From: an uncultured Atopostipes sp.
Lineage (GTDB): Bacteria; Bacillota; Bacilli; Lactobacillales; Carnobacteriaceae_A
NCBI GenBank assembly: GCA_910588235.1
Contig: CAJUOQ010000018.1
Span: 1-43,594, forward strand
Length of the DNA stretch: 43,594 bases
Reading direction: 5' to 3'
Notes under the pieces: generated by a model
What the model saw: the letters and a program-made list of their open reading frames with translations, nothing else
Databases searched by the model: none
Told to the model about the DNA's origin: nothing
Shown here: piece after piece, positions 1 through 8,259 of the stretch
Position numbering within the stretch: the stretch's first letter is position 1
How the letters are laid out: each line of letters begins with the position of its first letter
Translations under genes and position numbers: made by a program

Positions 1-109
1 AGTATTGAACTGCATTCTCTAAAAATTCTATCAACACTATTTGACAGAGAACCATATTTTGAACGACTACCTTAAAATGTGAATAATAACTTATTTTCTT
101 TAAATATAT

Positions 110-895
110 TCAACTTCTATATTTATAAATATAATGTTCAGAAATTAGATCGAATAAATAAGTAATCCCATATTTTCCAAGGGCACCCAAAGAATCTGAA
201 TTAACATCTTTTTCGCTTAAATAAATAACTTCATTATAAGGATTGATAAATTCTTTATTACGATTTGCTGTAATTAGTATTTTTTGCCCTTTGATTTCAT
301 CCATAATATCATAAACTTGTTCCGCAAAAACACCCGAAACAGAAACAACAAATATTAAGGATTCTGGTTTAGAAATTTTATTTATAAAATCATTGTTATA
401 ATTACTATTTATCACTCGAATTATTTTATTCGCGTAAAATAATTCTTGCTGGAATTTCAATAAATTACTGGTAGTATTGTTTGCACTAATAAAAAAGATC
501 TCTTTGTGCTTATAAATAAGATCAACGACATATTCAATCGTTTGATTATCAACCATTTGATTCATATCGGTGATCATATCCGTTATTTCTAGCTTTAATT
601 CTTCTCTATATTTCCCCAAAGCTTCAAATTCTCTTAAATGTAAATTCGAAGGAAATGCAATATCTGTAAATGAATCTTTTAATTCACTAAAATTTTTATA
701 ACCTAATTTATTACAAAATCTTCTAAGCGATGAATGCGAGACAAATGCTTGATCAACAATCTCATTTATAGTGAGGCTCTCAATAGTCTCTAAATGTTGT
801 AGTAAATATTCACTAATCGCCTTGTCACTACTATCTTCTTCTTCGTTGATAATAGCCCCTAACATATTCAATAATCCTAGGTTGTTTATATTCAA
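110..895 (-). CDS. MurR/RpiR family transcriptional regulator
   Basis: Predicted DNA-binding regulator of the RpiR family, which usually controls sugar or amino-sugar phosphate metabolism by sensing a phosphosugar. The N-terminal ~75 residues form the helix-turn-helix domain (motif SHSSLRRFCNKLGYKNFSEL), followed by a SIS sugar-phosphate-binding fold from about residue 110 to 240 (FFISANNTTSN, then IFVVSVSG). The longest frame begins at a GTG at 910, but that GTG lies directly before the AGGAGGG ribosome binding site (907-901). The TTG at 895, six bases downstream of the site, is therefore the likely start, giving 261 residues. No sugar gene lies beside it in the window; its target may lie to the left, outside the window. 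Family call is firm; the effector is unknown. Confidence 0.85.
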   Translation of the reverse strand: MNINNLGLLNMLGAIINEEEDSSDKAISEYLLQHLETIESLTINEIVDQAFVSHSSLRRFCNKLGYKNFSELKDSFTDIAFPSNLHLREFEALGKYREELKLEITDMITDMNQMVDNQTIEYVVDLIYKHKEIFFISANNTTSNLLKFQQELFYANKIIRVINSNYNNDFINKISKPESLIFVVSVSGVFAEQVYDIMDEIKGQKILITANRNKEFINPYNEVIYLSEKDVNSDSLGALGKYGITYLFDLISEHYIYKYRS

Positions 896-983
896 CGTTA
901 CCCTCCTCACTATATTTCTTCTACCTATACATCACTCTCTATACATACTATCAGAAATTCTTTTTATTGTATTAATAATAAAA

Positions 984-1020
984 GCTCACTTAACAGATCA
1001 CAATCTTCTGTTAAGTAAGC
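984..1020 (-). terminator. Terminator after the M20 peptidase gene
   Basis: Two 14-base arms (984-997 and 1007-1020) pair with one mismatch around a 9-base loop. On the minus strand the hairpin is followed by TTTTATTATT. It sits about 100 bases past the stop of the M20 peptidase gene and upstream of the rpiR-type gene, so it separates the two transcripts. Confidence 0.75.
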
Positions 1021-1116
1021 CATATTATAAATGATTCAGTTATCAAATACTCCATTTTTTTCTATTTCGTTTAATTTTTATAGTTCTTTGACTGATCCCT
1101 TAACCAAGAACAATTC

Positions 1117-2268
1117 TTACGCTTCACTTAAATAAGCGGTTGCTACTTGTTCATAGATATCAATCGCATCAAAAAATTCTTGTTTTTCAACATATTCATT
1201 CGGTTGGTGCGCCATATCGAATGAACCGGGTCCTAAAATAATAACTGCCATATCTGGATTAGCACGGACAAATTCCGAACCGTCTGTACCACCTTCTAAG
1301 AAAGAGAGTTCTTTATCTTCTCCCGTGACTTCTTTAATCACTTCTTGCGCAGTTTGGATCAGTGGGTGTTCATCCGGTGTTCGTAGCGGTAATAAATTCG
1401 CGATGTTATTCATCTCGATTTTATAACGCTCATCTTTCTCCTGTAACTCATCAATCAGTGCTTGAAAATCATTGTAGATATCTTCATGACTTTGCCCAGG
1501 TACCGTTCGAATATCAATGTCTACACTCGCTTTATCAGGTACAACATTGACACTGTCGCCGCCATTAAACACCGTGACATTAACCGTACAATTTCCAAGT
1601 AATTCATCATGCGCTTGTTCTAAGTCAAAGCGGTCTCTTAAGACGTTTAAAAACTCTAACATTCTTTCTACAGCATTATTTCCTAGCTCTGCTTTGGAAC
1701 CATGCGCCGTCTGTCCATAAGCCGTAAACTTCGTCCATAAGACGCCTTTGTGGGCACGAATGATCCCCACGCTGGACGGTTCCCCGATAATACAAGCATC
1801 GATATCTTTTAAATAACCTAAATCAACCAGGTGTTCCGCACCAGTACCACCCTCTTCTTCAGCCGGTGTAAAGACTAATTTTATTTTCCCTTTTTGAGGA
1901 CCACCTGCTTCTTTAATCCGGATCGCCGCTGTTAATAAGGCCGCAACCCCTGATTTCATATCGGCAGTACCTCGACCGTATAAGCGTCCCTCTTTTTCGG
2001 TCGCGACAAAAGGATCCGTGTTCCATTCAACGGTGCCGACCGGAACCACATCCATATGCCCGGAAAATGCTAAAGTCGGTCCCGGTTCTTGGCCTTCAAT
2101 CGTTGCGATTAACGATGTTCGATTCGGTTCAAATTCTATTTGCTCACTTTCAATACCGTGTTGCGATAGAATCTCTTCAATCCGATCGGCCACTTCTATT
2201 TCATTTGTTTTAATGGTATTCATTTCAATAATTTCTTTTAAAAATTCATAACCTTCTTGTTCGTACAT
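1117..2268 (-). CDS. M20 family peptidase (ArgE/DapE type)
   Basis: Zinc-dependent cytoplasmic amidohydrolase of the M20 ArgE/DapE/CPG2 group, which removes acyl or amino-acid groups from small amides such as N-acyl amino acids or dipeptides. Visible motifs, numbered from the start chosen here: SGHMDVVP with the metal-binding His near 71, GRGTADMKSG with the bridging Asp near 103, the catalytic pair PAEEEGG near 137, and a dimerisation domain around 175-290. The longest frame starts at GTG 2277, but that overlaps the ribosome binding site AAGGTGG (2280-2274); ATG 2268 with a 5-base spacer is the better start (383 residues). It has its own promoter and terminator. DapE (succinyl-diaminopimelate desuccinylase) is possible, but the motifs do not separate it from other M20 deacylases. 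Confidence 0.85.
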   Translation of the reverse strand: MYEQEGYEFLKEIIEMNTIKTNEIEVADRIEEILSQHGIESEQIEFEPNRTSLIATIEGQEPGPTLAFSGHMDVVPVGTVEWNTDPFVATEKEGRLYGRGTADMKSGVAALLTAAIRIKEAGGPQKGKIKLVFTPAEEEGGTGAEHLVDLGYLKDIDACIIGEPSSVGIIRAHKGVLWTKFTAYGQTAHGSKAELGNNAVERMLEFLNVLRDRFDLEQAHDELLGNCTVNVTVFNGGDSVNVVPDKASVDIDIRTVPGQSHEDIYNDFQALIDELQEKDERYKIEMNNIANLLPLRTPDEHPLIQTAQEVIKEVTGEDKELSFLEGGTDGSEFVRANPDMAVIILGPGSFDMAHQPNEYVEKQEFFDAIDIYEQVATAYLSEA

Positions 2269-2303
2269 ATTGACCACCTTACTGTTTTAATTTCTTTTCA
2301 TCT

Positions 2304-2330
2304 ATTTTAGCATAGACAATAAAGAATCAA
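2304..2330 (-). promoter_or_regulatory. Promoter of the M20 peptidase gene
   Basis: Minus-strand TTGATT (2330-2325) and TAAAAT (2309-2304) with a short 15-base spacer. A TGC directly before the -10 makes it an extended -10 promoter, which would tolerate the short spacing. Confidence 0.5.
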
Positions 2331-2380
2331 GAAGAAACGCTATCGAGAGTGGTAAATAATGAATGTATTCTTCCAAGGAG

Positions 2381-2425
2381 AAAAGACTTCAATAACTTTT
2401 ACACCAAAGCTACCGAAGTCTTTTT
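2381..2425. terminator. Terminator after pip (works in both directions)
   Basis: AAAAGACTTC (2381-2390) pairs with GAAGTCTTTT (2415-2424) around a long 24-base loop. On the minus strand it follows the proline iminopeptidase gene and would end the oppA-pip transcript. The loop is long and the T-run short, so efficiency is uncertain. Confidence 0.5.
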
Positions 2426-2451
2426 AAATCTACTTGCTTACTAAGCAATCT

Positions 2452-3372
2452 TTATTCTTCATTTTTAAACGTTCCATTTTCTACATCCTCTAAAAATTGT
2501 GCAACCGCTGGAAAATGATGTTCAGGATCATCCAAAGCATGAGAATGTCCACCTTCTGGGCAAACACGGACCCGCGAATTTGGCAGTCGCCGATTCATTT
2601 TTTCAACAGCGGCTAAAGACATGGTCTCATCTTCCCCTACTAGTAATAACGTTGGCGTGTAGAGTTCCGCTAAGTAATCTGTACTCTTCCAACCTTTTAG
2701 TGCACCAGTAATTAAAAATTCATTGTGCCCTTGATAATAATTATAGATATAGGTATTTTGATGCCCAGCTGGACGTAAGTCTTCTTTAGCTACCTGATCT
2801 TTTCGGAGCACATAACGATCATTCATCGCTTCTAAATATTTTTTATATTTTGGGTCATCGTATTTCCCTTTAGCTTCTTGTCGGCGCATATAATCTGCTT
2901 TTTCTGGCCCGAGGTAAACATCGCGCAAATGGTCATTGTAAGCCGCGTATGCGTCAATATCGTCCACCATACTATAAACAATCGCACCTTTCAGATGTTC
3001 AGGATATTTACGCATATACTCTTGCGTCAATAATCCTCCCCATGAATGGCCTAATAAATAAAACTCTTCTAAGCCTAATCTTTGTCGAACTTCTTCCACC
3101 TCATCGACAAAACGTTCAATCGTCAACAGTGCCTTGTTTTCTTCCTTAGTAAAGTCTGGTTGATCCGAATGAAAAGAACCTAATTGATCATAATAATATA
3201 CTTCTGCGTTAAAACCAGCTTTCTCTAGTTTTCTTTGATAGCCTTCATATTGTTCTGAGGTGCCTCCTGGTCCTCCATGGAGACATAATAGTTTAACCTC
3301 ACTGTGCCCTTCTCGACGTGTATATAAATGAAAACCATTAGCTAAAGATAATAATGTAGTTTGTGTATCCAT
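2452..3372 (-). CDS. pip: Proline iminopeptidase (S33 alpha/beta hydrolase)
   Basis: Cytoplasmic serine peptidase that releases N-terminal proline from short peptides. The 306-residue length is normal for the lactic-acid-bacteria PepI/PIP group. Visible motifs: oxyanion-hole HGGPGG at 32-37, the family signature YYDQLGSFHSD at about 60-70, nucleophile elbow GHSWGG with Ser110, then an acid residue around GEDETM and a C-terminal catalytic His in GGHSHAL. ATG 3372 is preceded by AGGAGG. The gene lies 60 bases downstream of the peptide-binding protein gene with no terminator seen between, so the two are probably cotranscribed. That links uptake of peptides to the release of proline from them. 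A related amino-acid-amide hydrolase is the main alternative. Confidence 0.87.
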   Translation of the reverse strand: MDTQTTLLSLANGFHLYTRREGHSEVKLLCLHGGPGGTSEQYEGYQRKLEKAGFNAEVYYYDQLGSFHSDQPDFTKEENKALLTIERFVDEVEEVRQRLGLEEFYLLGHSWGGLLTQEYMRKYPEHLKGAIVYSMVDDIDAYAAYNDHLRDVYLGPEKADYMRRQEAKGKYDDPKYKKYLEAMNDRYVLRKDQVAKEDLRPAGHQNTYIYNYYQGHNEFLITGALKGWKSTDYLAELYTPTLLLVGEDETMSLAAVEKMNRRLPNSRVRVCPEGGHSHALDDPEHHFPAVAQFLEDVENGTFKNEE

Positions 3373-3432
3373 TCAATTTCCTCCTGTTCAATGATTCCAA
3401 CTTAATTCTATCTTTTATTTATTCTGTACTTT

Positions 3433-5073
3433 TTACTCGACTGCTTCAAAATGAGCGGTTCTAAAATCTATTTCATTTCCAACTGGACGTAATGTTAAAT
3501 CTTTTAATTGCGGATTTCGTAATTGTGTTTCAACTTCTTGGTACATTGGAACAATCGCTGCATCCTTCGTTAGAATTTCTTGAGCCTCCACAAAGTCTTC
3601 CCACATCTTCGCTTCATCATTTGCGTCAGTTGTTTTCATTGCCTCTACTACATCATCATAAGTTTCATTTGAATAATGGCCTCGGTTATAAGTCGCTCCT
3701 GTTTGGAGAATGTCAAAGAAATTTATCCCGTTAGCAAAATCAGCATACCAACCGCTAATTGTTATGTCGAAATCTCCTTCATTTAATCGACTTGTTTTTC
3801 CTTTCGCTGTTATATTTTGTACCTCTATATTCAATCCTGGTAAGTTATTTTGAACTTGTCCTTGAATATATTCAGCCATTTTTTTATCTTTTTCTTCATC
3901 TGAACCTAGCAGCGTTAAAGTAAGTTCGCTCGTTCCTAATTCCTCTTGTGCTTTTTCCCAATGTTCTTGTCCTTTAGCCAGATCTGATTTCCCTTCTATA
4001 TTAACTTCAGAAACAAAATCCTCACCTGTTTCAGGATTCGCCATAAAATTACGTGGAATAAAAGTTGCAGCTGGATTTGAACCATCCCCTAAAACCGTCT
4101 CTGTAAGTTCGTCATTATCAATGACATAATCAAGAGCTAGGCGTAAATCTTTGTTTTGTAAGTATTCTTGTTCGTAATTAAAACTTAAATAAGTCGTATT
4201 CGCTTTAGGATGTTGAACCGCATCTGGATGGTCTCTATATTGCTTAACTAATTCGCCTGTCAACAATGAATTATCTACATCTCCAGATTCATATAGACTA
4301 ACGTTAGTTGTGATTTCTTTTAATACTTGTACATTGACTTGATCTAAAGCAATATCATCTGCACGGTAGTAATCTGGGTTTTTATTTAATACCCAATCTA
4401 AACCTGTACCATCCCAATCTTCTAATAAGAAAGGTCCGCTTGCGATCACAGTATCTGAAGTTGTCCCATAGTCTTCACCTTGTGCTTCCACAAAATCTTG
4501 ATTCAATGGATAAAAAGGCGTAAAAGCTAATAAATTAATTAAATAAGGAGTCGGCTGTGTTAATTGGATCTCCACTGTAAAGTCGTCTAGTGCTTTGACC
4601 CCTAAATCTTCGACCGGCAAATCTCCCGTCCAAACCTCTTGGGCGTTTACAAAGTTTTCTGTCAAATATTGATACGTGGCTGCCATCTCTGGATCAGCTA
4701 AGCGTCTAGCCGCAAATACAAAATCATGTGCGGTTATCTGATCCCCATTTGACCAATAAGCATCTTCTTGAACAGGAGTCGTATAAGTTAACCCATCTTC
4801 TGAAACAGTTGGCATATCAGCGGCTAAACCAGGATGCGTATTGTTTTCAGAGTCTTCCCAATACAATCCTTCTGAAAATTGGCCAATATAATTGGCACTG
4901 TTCATATCATTAACCATTGTTGAATCGAGTGTCGATAACTCTTGAGGGGCCACATAATTCACTACCTTATCCACACTACCCCCTTCGCCTTCAGAGGCTT
5001 GACTTCCACAAGCAGCTACTAAAATCATCGCTACACCTGCTAGTAATAATAAACGAAACTTTTTGAACTTCAT
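3433..5073 (-). CDS. oppA: Oligopeptide ABC transporter substrate-binding lipoprotein
   Basis: Extracytoplasmic solute-binding protein of the SBP_bac_5 (OppA) family that captures oligopeptides for an ABC importer. A lipoprotein signal peptide is clear: basic n-region, hydrophobic core, lipobox LVAAC with the lipidated Cys at 22, then an acidic serine-rich linker. The body shows typical OppA stretches (YVAPQELSTLDSTMVND, DFVFAARRLADP, SGPFLLEDW, NKNPDYY). Length 546 is normal. No permease or ATPase gene is adjacent, so it is an orphan binding protein that would use a permease encoded elsewhere. Start ATG 5073 has a GGGGGA site 6 bases upstream. Transcription is probably controlled by the isoleucine leader and terminator at 5104-5263. 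Specific peptide preference, or a pheromone-binding role, cannot be read from sequence. Confidence 0.9.
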   Translation of the reverse strand: MKFKKFRLLLLAGVAMILVAACGSQASEGEGGSVDKVVNYVAPQELSTLDSTMVNDMNSANYIGQFSEGLYWEDSENNTHPGLAADMPTVSEDGLTYTTPVQEDAYWSNGDQITAHDFVFAARRLADPEMAATYQYLTENFVNAQEVWTGDLPVEDLGVKALDDFTVEIQLTQPTPYLINLLAFTPFYPLNQDFVEAQGEDYGTTSDTVIASGPFLLEDWDGTGLDWVLNKNPDYYRADDIALDQVNVQVLKEITTNVSLYESGDVDNSLLTGELVKQYRDHPDAVQHPKANTTYLSFNYEQEYLQNKDLRLALDYVIDNDELTETVLGDGSNPAATFIPRNFMANPETGEDFVSEVNIEGKSDLAKGQEHWEKAQEELGTSELTLTLLGSDEEKDKKMAEYIQGQVQNNLPGLNIEVQNITAKGKTSRLNEGDFDITISGWYADFANGINFFDILQTGATYNRGHYSNETYDDVVEAMKTTDANDEAKMWEDFVEAQEILTKDAAIVPMYQEVETQLRNPQLKDLTLRPVGNEIDFRTAHFEAVE

Positions 5074-5103
5074 TCTATTTCCCCCTACTTTATTTTATGC
5101 AAC

Positions 5104-5217
5104 AAAAAAGCACCTTCTTTTAATGAATAGGTGCCAAATAAAATGGCTAAGCCCTATTCATTAAAAATCAACACGAATAGGACTTAGCCTGAAGAATTTT
5201 TTCTCAGAATTAAGTCC
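5104..5217 (-). promoter_or_regulatory. Attenuator with alternative stems upstream of oppA
   Basis: In transcript order (minus strand) five segments can pair in a chain. Segment 1 (5217-5202) pairs with 2 (5195-5180) through GGACTTA/TAAGTCC plus a short inner stem. Segment 2 (5189-5175) also pairs with 3 (5159-5145) over 15 bases with one G-U. Segment 3 (5166-5153) also pairs perfectly over 14 bases with 4 (5131-5118). Segment 4 includes half of the 5' arm of an intrinsic terminator, GCACCT (5134-5129) with AGGTGC (5115-5110), followed by six T (5109-5104). Stem 3:4 is therefore an antiterminator. Segment 1 begins 4 bases after the stop of the Ile-rich leader ORF, the arrangement expected if ribosome position decides which stems form. 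Stems were found by eye; the regulation is inferred. Confidence 0.8.
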
Positions 5218-5221
5218 GGTA

Positions 5222-5263
5222 TTAAATAATAATAATAATTGAAAATGATTTAATAGTTTTCAT
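5222..5263 (-). CDS. Isoleucine-rich leader peptide of oppA
   Basis: A 13-codon ORF, MKTIKSFSIIIII then TAA, lying between a consensus promoter and the oppA attenuator. It has a plausible ribosome binding site (AAAGAGG, 9 bases before ATG 5263). The last five sense codons are all ATT, with a sixth at codon 4. Such a run of codons for one amino acid just before competing hairpins and a terminator is the hallmark of ribosome-mediated attenuation as known for ilv, leu, his and trp leaders. The inferred role is to sense charged tRNA-Ile and control the oppA-pip transcript. The ORF is too short for codon statistics, so the call rests on position, ribosome site and the Ile run. Confidence 0.78.
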   Translation of the reverse strand: MKTIKSFSIIIII

Positions 5264-5295
5264 AGTTAACGGCCTCTTTCATTTGCTTAGACCAT

Positions 5296-5324
5296 ATATT
5301 ATGATAATTCTCTCATATTGTCAA
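5296..5324 (-). promoter_or_regulatory. Consensus sigma-A promoter of the oppA leader
   Basis: Minus-strand TTGACA (5324-5319), a 17-base spacer, and TAATAT (5301-5296). Transcription should begin near 5289, about 26 bases before the leader-peptide ATG, giving a leader of roughly 215 bases before oppA. Confidence 0.85.
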
Positions 5325-5437
5325 ATGTTATTCTCATCTTTAACTAATTTATAAGCCATCTTTTTTAGAAAGTCACTCTTCTACTTCGCTTTTTTATATG
5401 TATTCCTCTATTATGCTTTTACAAGATAAAACTTAAA

Positions 5438-5474
5438 AAGACATCATTGAATCGAAACGATTCAATGATGTCTT
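5438..5474 (-). terminator. Strong terminator at the end of the exopolysaccharide operon
   Basis: Perfect 17-bp stem (5438-5454 with 5458-5474) and a 3-base loop. On the minus strand it continues into TTTAAGTTTT. It lies about 40 bases past the stop of the nucleotide-sugar dehydrogenase, the last gene of the operon. Confidence 0.9.
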
Positions 5475-5512
5475 AAATGATCAAGTCAATAACACTCGGT
5501 TTCTTTTATTTA

Positions 5513-6835
5513 TTACAATCTCCAGAATGAATAACCTTTAGAAACATATTGTTCTTTGTCTAAAATACTTTTTACGTCAATAACTATCCGGTCTTTATTG
5601 TCTAAGTCTTGTTTGAATAGTTCTTCAGTTTCTGCGAAAGATAAATCTTTAAATTCAGGATGTCCGACCGTGAATACCAAACTATCGGCTTCTTTAACAT
5701 CTTTTAATTCAGTTAATTCAACATCGTACTCTCGTTTTGCTTCCGCAACATCCGCCCATGGATCAACAATCGTCGGTTCGATATTATATTCACGTAATCG
5801 ATTAATAATGTCTTCTACTTTTGAGTTTCTAACATCAGGAGTACTTTCTTTAAATGTTAAACCTAGGATCACAACATTGGCTTCTACAGGTGTTTTACCT
5901 GTTGAAACTAATTCTTTAATAATTTTATCAGCGACATACTCACCCATGCTATCATTAATCTGACGTCCTGCTTTAATAATTTGACTATGATAGCCTAGAT
6001 TTTCAGCTTCATAAACAAAATAATATGGATCAACACCAATACAATGTCCACCGACTAATCCTGGAGTAAATCCAAGTGCGTTCCATTTCGTATTCATTGC
6101 ATCTATAACGTCTTTAGAATCGATTCCCATGCGGTCAAAAACTAACGCTAATTCGTTCATAAATGCAATATTAATATCACGTTGACTATTTTCAACTACT
6201 TTAGCTGCTTCAGCGACCTTCATACTTGATGCTTTATGTACGCCTGCTTTTACTACAATTTCATAAATGCTCGCAATGTCTTCAAGTGCCTCATCTGTAG
6301 TTGCAGAAACAATTTTAACAATTGTTTCTAGTGTATTGATTTTGTCGCCTGGATTAATTCGCTCCGGTGAGTATCCAACTGCAAAGTCTTTACCATGTTC
6401 TAAACCAGATTCTTCCTCTAGAATAGGAATACAAATATCTTCAGTCACTCCAGGATAAACTGTTGATTCATAAACAACAATAGAGCCCTTTGTTAGGTTC
6501 TTTCCTAAAGTTCGCGTTGCACTTTCAACAGGATTTAAATCCGGTGTTTTATCTTGATTAATAGGTGTTGGGACAGCTACAATGTGGAAAGAAGCCTCTT
6601 GAAGTTGCGCTGCATCATTTGTGAATTTAAGAGTAGTCTCTTGAATCGCTTGATCTCCAACCTCCAAAGTGGCGTCAATTCCCTCTTTATATTGGTTAAT
6701 TTTATCTTCATTGATGTCAAATCCAATAACATCTAAATGTTCAGCAAAAGCGATACCGATAGGCATTCCCACATAACCTAAACCGATAATTGACATTTTT
6801 TCCTGTTTATTTAACAACTTTTCATAAGTACTCAT
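5513..6835 (-). CDS. Nucleotide-sugar 6-dehydrogenase (TviB/WbpO type)
   Basis: NAD-dependent enzyme that oxidises a UDP-sugar at C6 in two steps to the uronic acid. The N-terminal Rossmann motif is GLGYVG (18-23); the middle domain carries YSPERINPGDK; the catalytic cysteine is Cys265 in GGHCIGVDPYY; the C-terminal UDP-binding domain includes LGLTFKESTPDVRNS. Length 440 and the YSPERINPG form point to the UDP-N-acetylhexosamine group (TviB, WbpO) rather than UDP-glucose dehydrogenase, so the product is probably UDP-GalNAcA or a similar amino-uronate. It is the last gene of the exopolysaccharide operon and would supply an acidic sugar for the repeat unit. ATG 6835 has AGGAG upstream. The exact substrate is inferred. 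Confidence 0.85.
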   Translation of the reverse strand: MSTYEKLLNKQEKMSIIGLGYVGMPIGIAFAEHLDVIGFDINEDKINQYKEGIDATLEVGDQAIQETTLKFTNDAAQLQEASFHIVAVPTPINQDKTPDLNPVESATRTLGKNLTKGSIVVYESTVYPGVTEDICIPILEEESGLEHGKDFAVGYSPERINPGDKINTLETIVKIVSATTDEALEDIASIYEIVVKAGVHKASSMKVAEAAKVVENSQRDINIAFMNELALVFDRMGIDSKDVIDAMNTKWNALGFTPGLVGGHCIGVDPYYFVYEAENLGYHSQIIKAGRQINDSMGEYVADKIIKELVSTGKTPVEANVVILGLTFKESTPDVRNSKVEDIINRLREYNIEPTIVDPWADVAEAKREYDVELTELKDVKEADSLVFTVGHPEFKDLSFAETEELFKQDLDNKDRIVIDVKSILDKEQYVSKGYSFWRL

Positions 6836-6881
6836 TGAATTAAAACTCCTTCTTCATTTTTATAAACATTGTTATTAATGG

Positions 6882-8240
6882 TTATCTTGTTAGAAAACCA
6901 ACGATTTTCCCTAATTTATTTCGATAGAAATATAAAGTTACCACTAAGAAAAGCGAGTAAACAATAATACCCGACCATATAGGTAGTATATTCGTCGTAA
7001 CGAATAGGATGATTCCGTGGAACACTAATAATACTAATTCTTTTATGCTTCCTTTTAAAAAGTCAAATTGAAAATATGTGGTATAGAAAAACCATAGCAT
7101 GTAACATAAAGTAGTTGCGAGCGCAATGGCGAGCATGTTATGCGTTACTAAAAAGACTACGTAAACGAAAGCTAAAGAAAACAACGCATATAAGGCACTA
7201 TCTTTAAAGTATTTTTTTTCCGATCGACTTGTTTTATATAAATTCGCAATAAGAATTTTAGAAATTAGAATATATGGAATCGCGATAAAAGTCATCGATA
7301 GAATCGTAATTGATGGGTTATATTCAGGTAAAAGCCAATTGATCACAATCTCAAAAGCAAAGAACGCTAATCCAGAAATAATTCCTAATAACAAGGATAT
7401 GTCTTTTATCATTGCAGCAATTTTAGGATCATCATTTTTTGAGATGACATTATAAAATACTAGCCCAATCGCATTAATCACAAGTAAAATAACATTTAGA
7501 AGTGAGTTTTGGAATGAATATTGAGCAAAATCTTCGATAGGGAAACCTCTATTGACCACCCAGTTTCCTACATTACCGACAAAAGTTAATGACATATTTG
7601 CGATTAAGATAAAAATACCAGTCTTAAACAACTGGCCTTTACCATCTGTATTCCATGCTTTCGTTAAACCAAATACTCGATTGTATTTATAGTCATAGTA
7701 GAAAAAGGCTATCGCCAAACTTAAGATGTTTAATAAAACATAAAAAGCATAGTTATCATTTTTAAAGATAAATATACCAATGATTAATAGTATGACATAC
7801 AAAACACTCTTCATTATATTACCGTTAGAATAGGTTTTAAAATCACCAGTAGCTTGTAAAAAGTTTTGATGATAAGTAGTCGTTGTAACAAAAAAGGCTG
7901 CTATCGAGAAAAAGGCATAATTGAGGTTCCCTAAAATAAGCGAACCGATGACCATTATAGCCATAATGATCAGTTGAAAGATAATGACAAAATTATGTTC
8001 TTCCCGCACTACTGTTTCATCTAAATCTTCTTGTTCAGCCCCGCCATACTTTATGTAAATACCATCGTTAAACCCTAAATTGACTAGGTAAGCGAAGGAT
8101 AAAAACAATGTATATTCTCTGTAGTATCCATAATCAGCTACAGATAAAACGGCAGGTAAAATAAACCCTATAATAAAACTCGTTCCAAAATTAATTATGT
8201 TCGATAACGCAACTTGAAATACATTTTTTAAAACTTTCAT
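6882..8240 (-). CDS. Polysaccharide repeat-unit flippase, Wzx-like
   Basis: Multi-pass membrane protein of the MVF/polysaccharide-transport superfamily that would flip undecaprenyl-linked repeat units to the outside. The 452-residue chain is nearly all hydrophobic segments, with about 12-14 predicted helices. The N-terminus MKVLKNVFQVALSNIINFGT with a later PAVLSVADYGYYREY is typical of Wzx/RfbX-like proteins. It lies between the glycosyltransferase genes and the sugar dehydrogenase gene, and only one such protein is present, matching the single Wzy. Sequence conservation in this family is low, so the call rests on topology and context. Confidence 0.8.
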   Translation of the reverse strand: MKVLKNVFQVALSNIINFGTSFIIGFILPAVLSVADYGYYREYTLFLSFAYLVNLGFNDGIYIKYGGAEQEDLDETVVREEHNFVIIFQLIIMAIMVIGSLILGNLNYAFFSIAAFFVTTTTYHQNFLQATGDFKTYSNGNIMKSVLYVILLIIGIFIFKNDNYAFYVLLNILSLAIAFFYYDYKYNRVFGLTKAWNTDGKGQLFKTGIFILIANMSLTFVGNVGNWVVNRGFPIEDFAQYSFQNSLLNVILLVINAIGLVFYNVISKNDDPKIAAMIKDISLLLGIISGLAFFAFEIVINWLLPEYNPSITILSMTFIAIPYILISKILIANLYKTSRSEKKYFKDSALYALFSLAFVYVVFLVTHNMLAIALATTLCYMLWFFYTTYFQFDFLKGSIKELVLLVFHGIILFVTTNILPIWSGIIVYSLFLVVTLYFYRNKLGKIVGFLTR

Positions 8241-8259
8241 TTTTTACAATCCCTAACTT

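Noticed and set aside
771..1034. 87-residue hydrophobic plus-strand ORF
   Set aside because: It is mostly antisense to the RpiR-type gene and ends in the terminator hairpin; no ribosome site.
5101..5340. T-box or S-box riboswitch upstream of oppA
   Set aside because: No T-box AGGGTGGNACCGCG element and no recognisable S-box core; the Ile-codon leader ORF explains the structure better.
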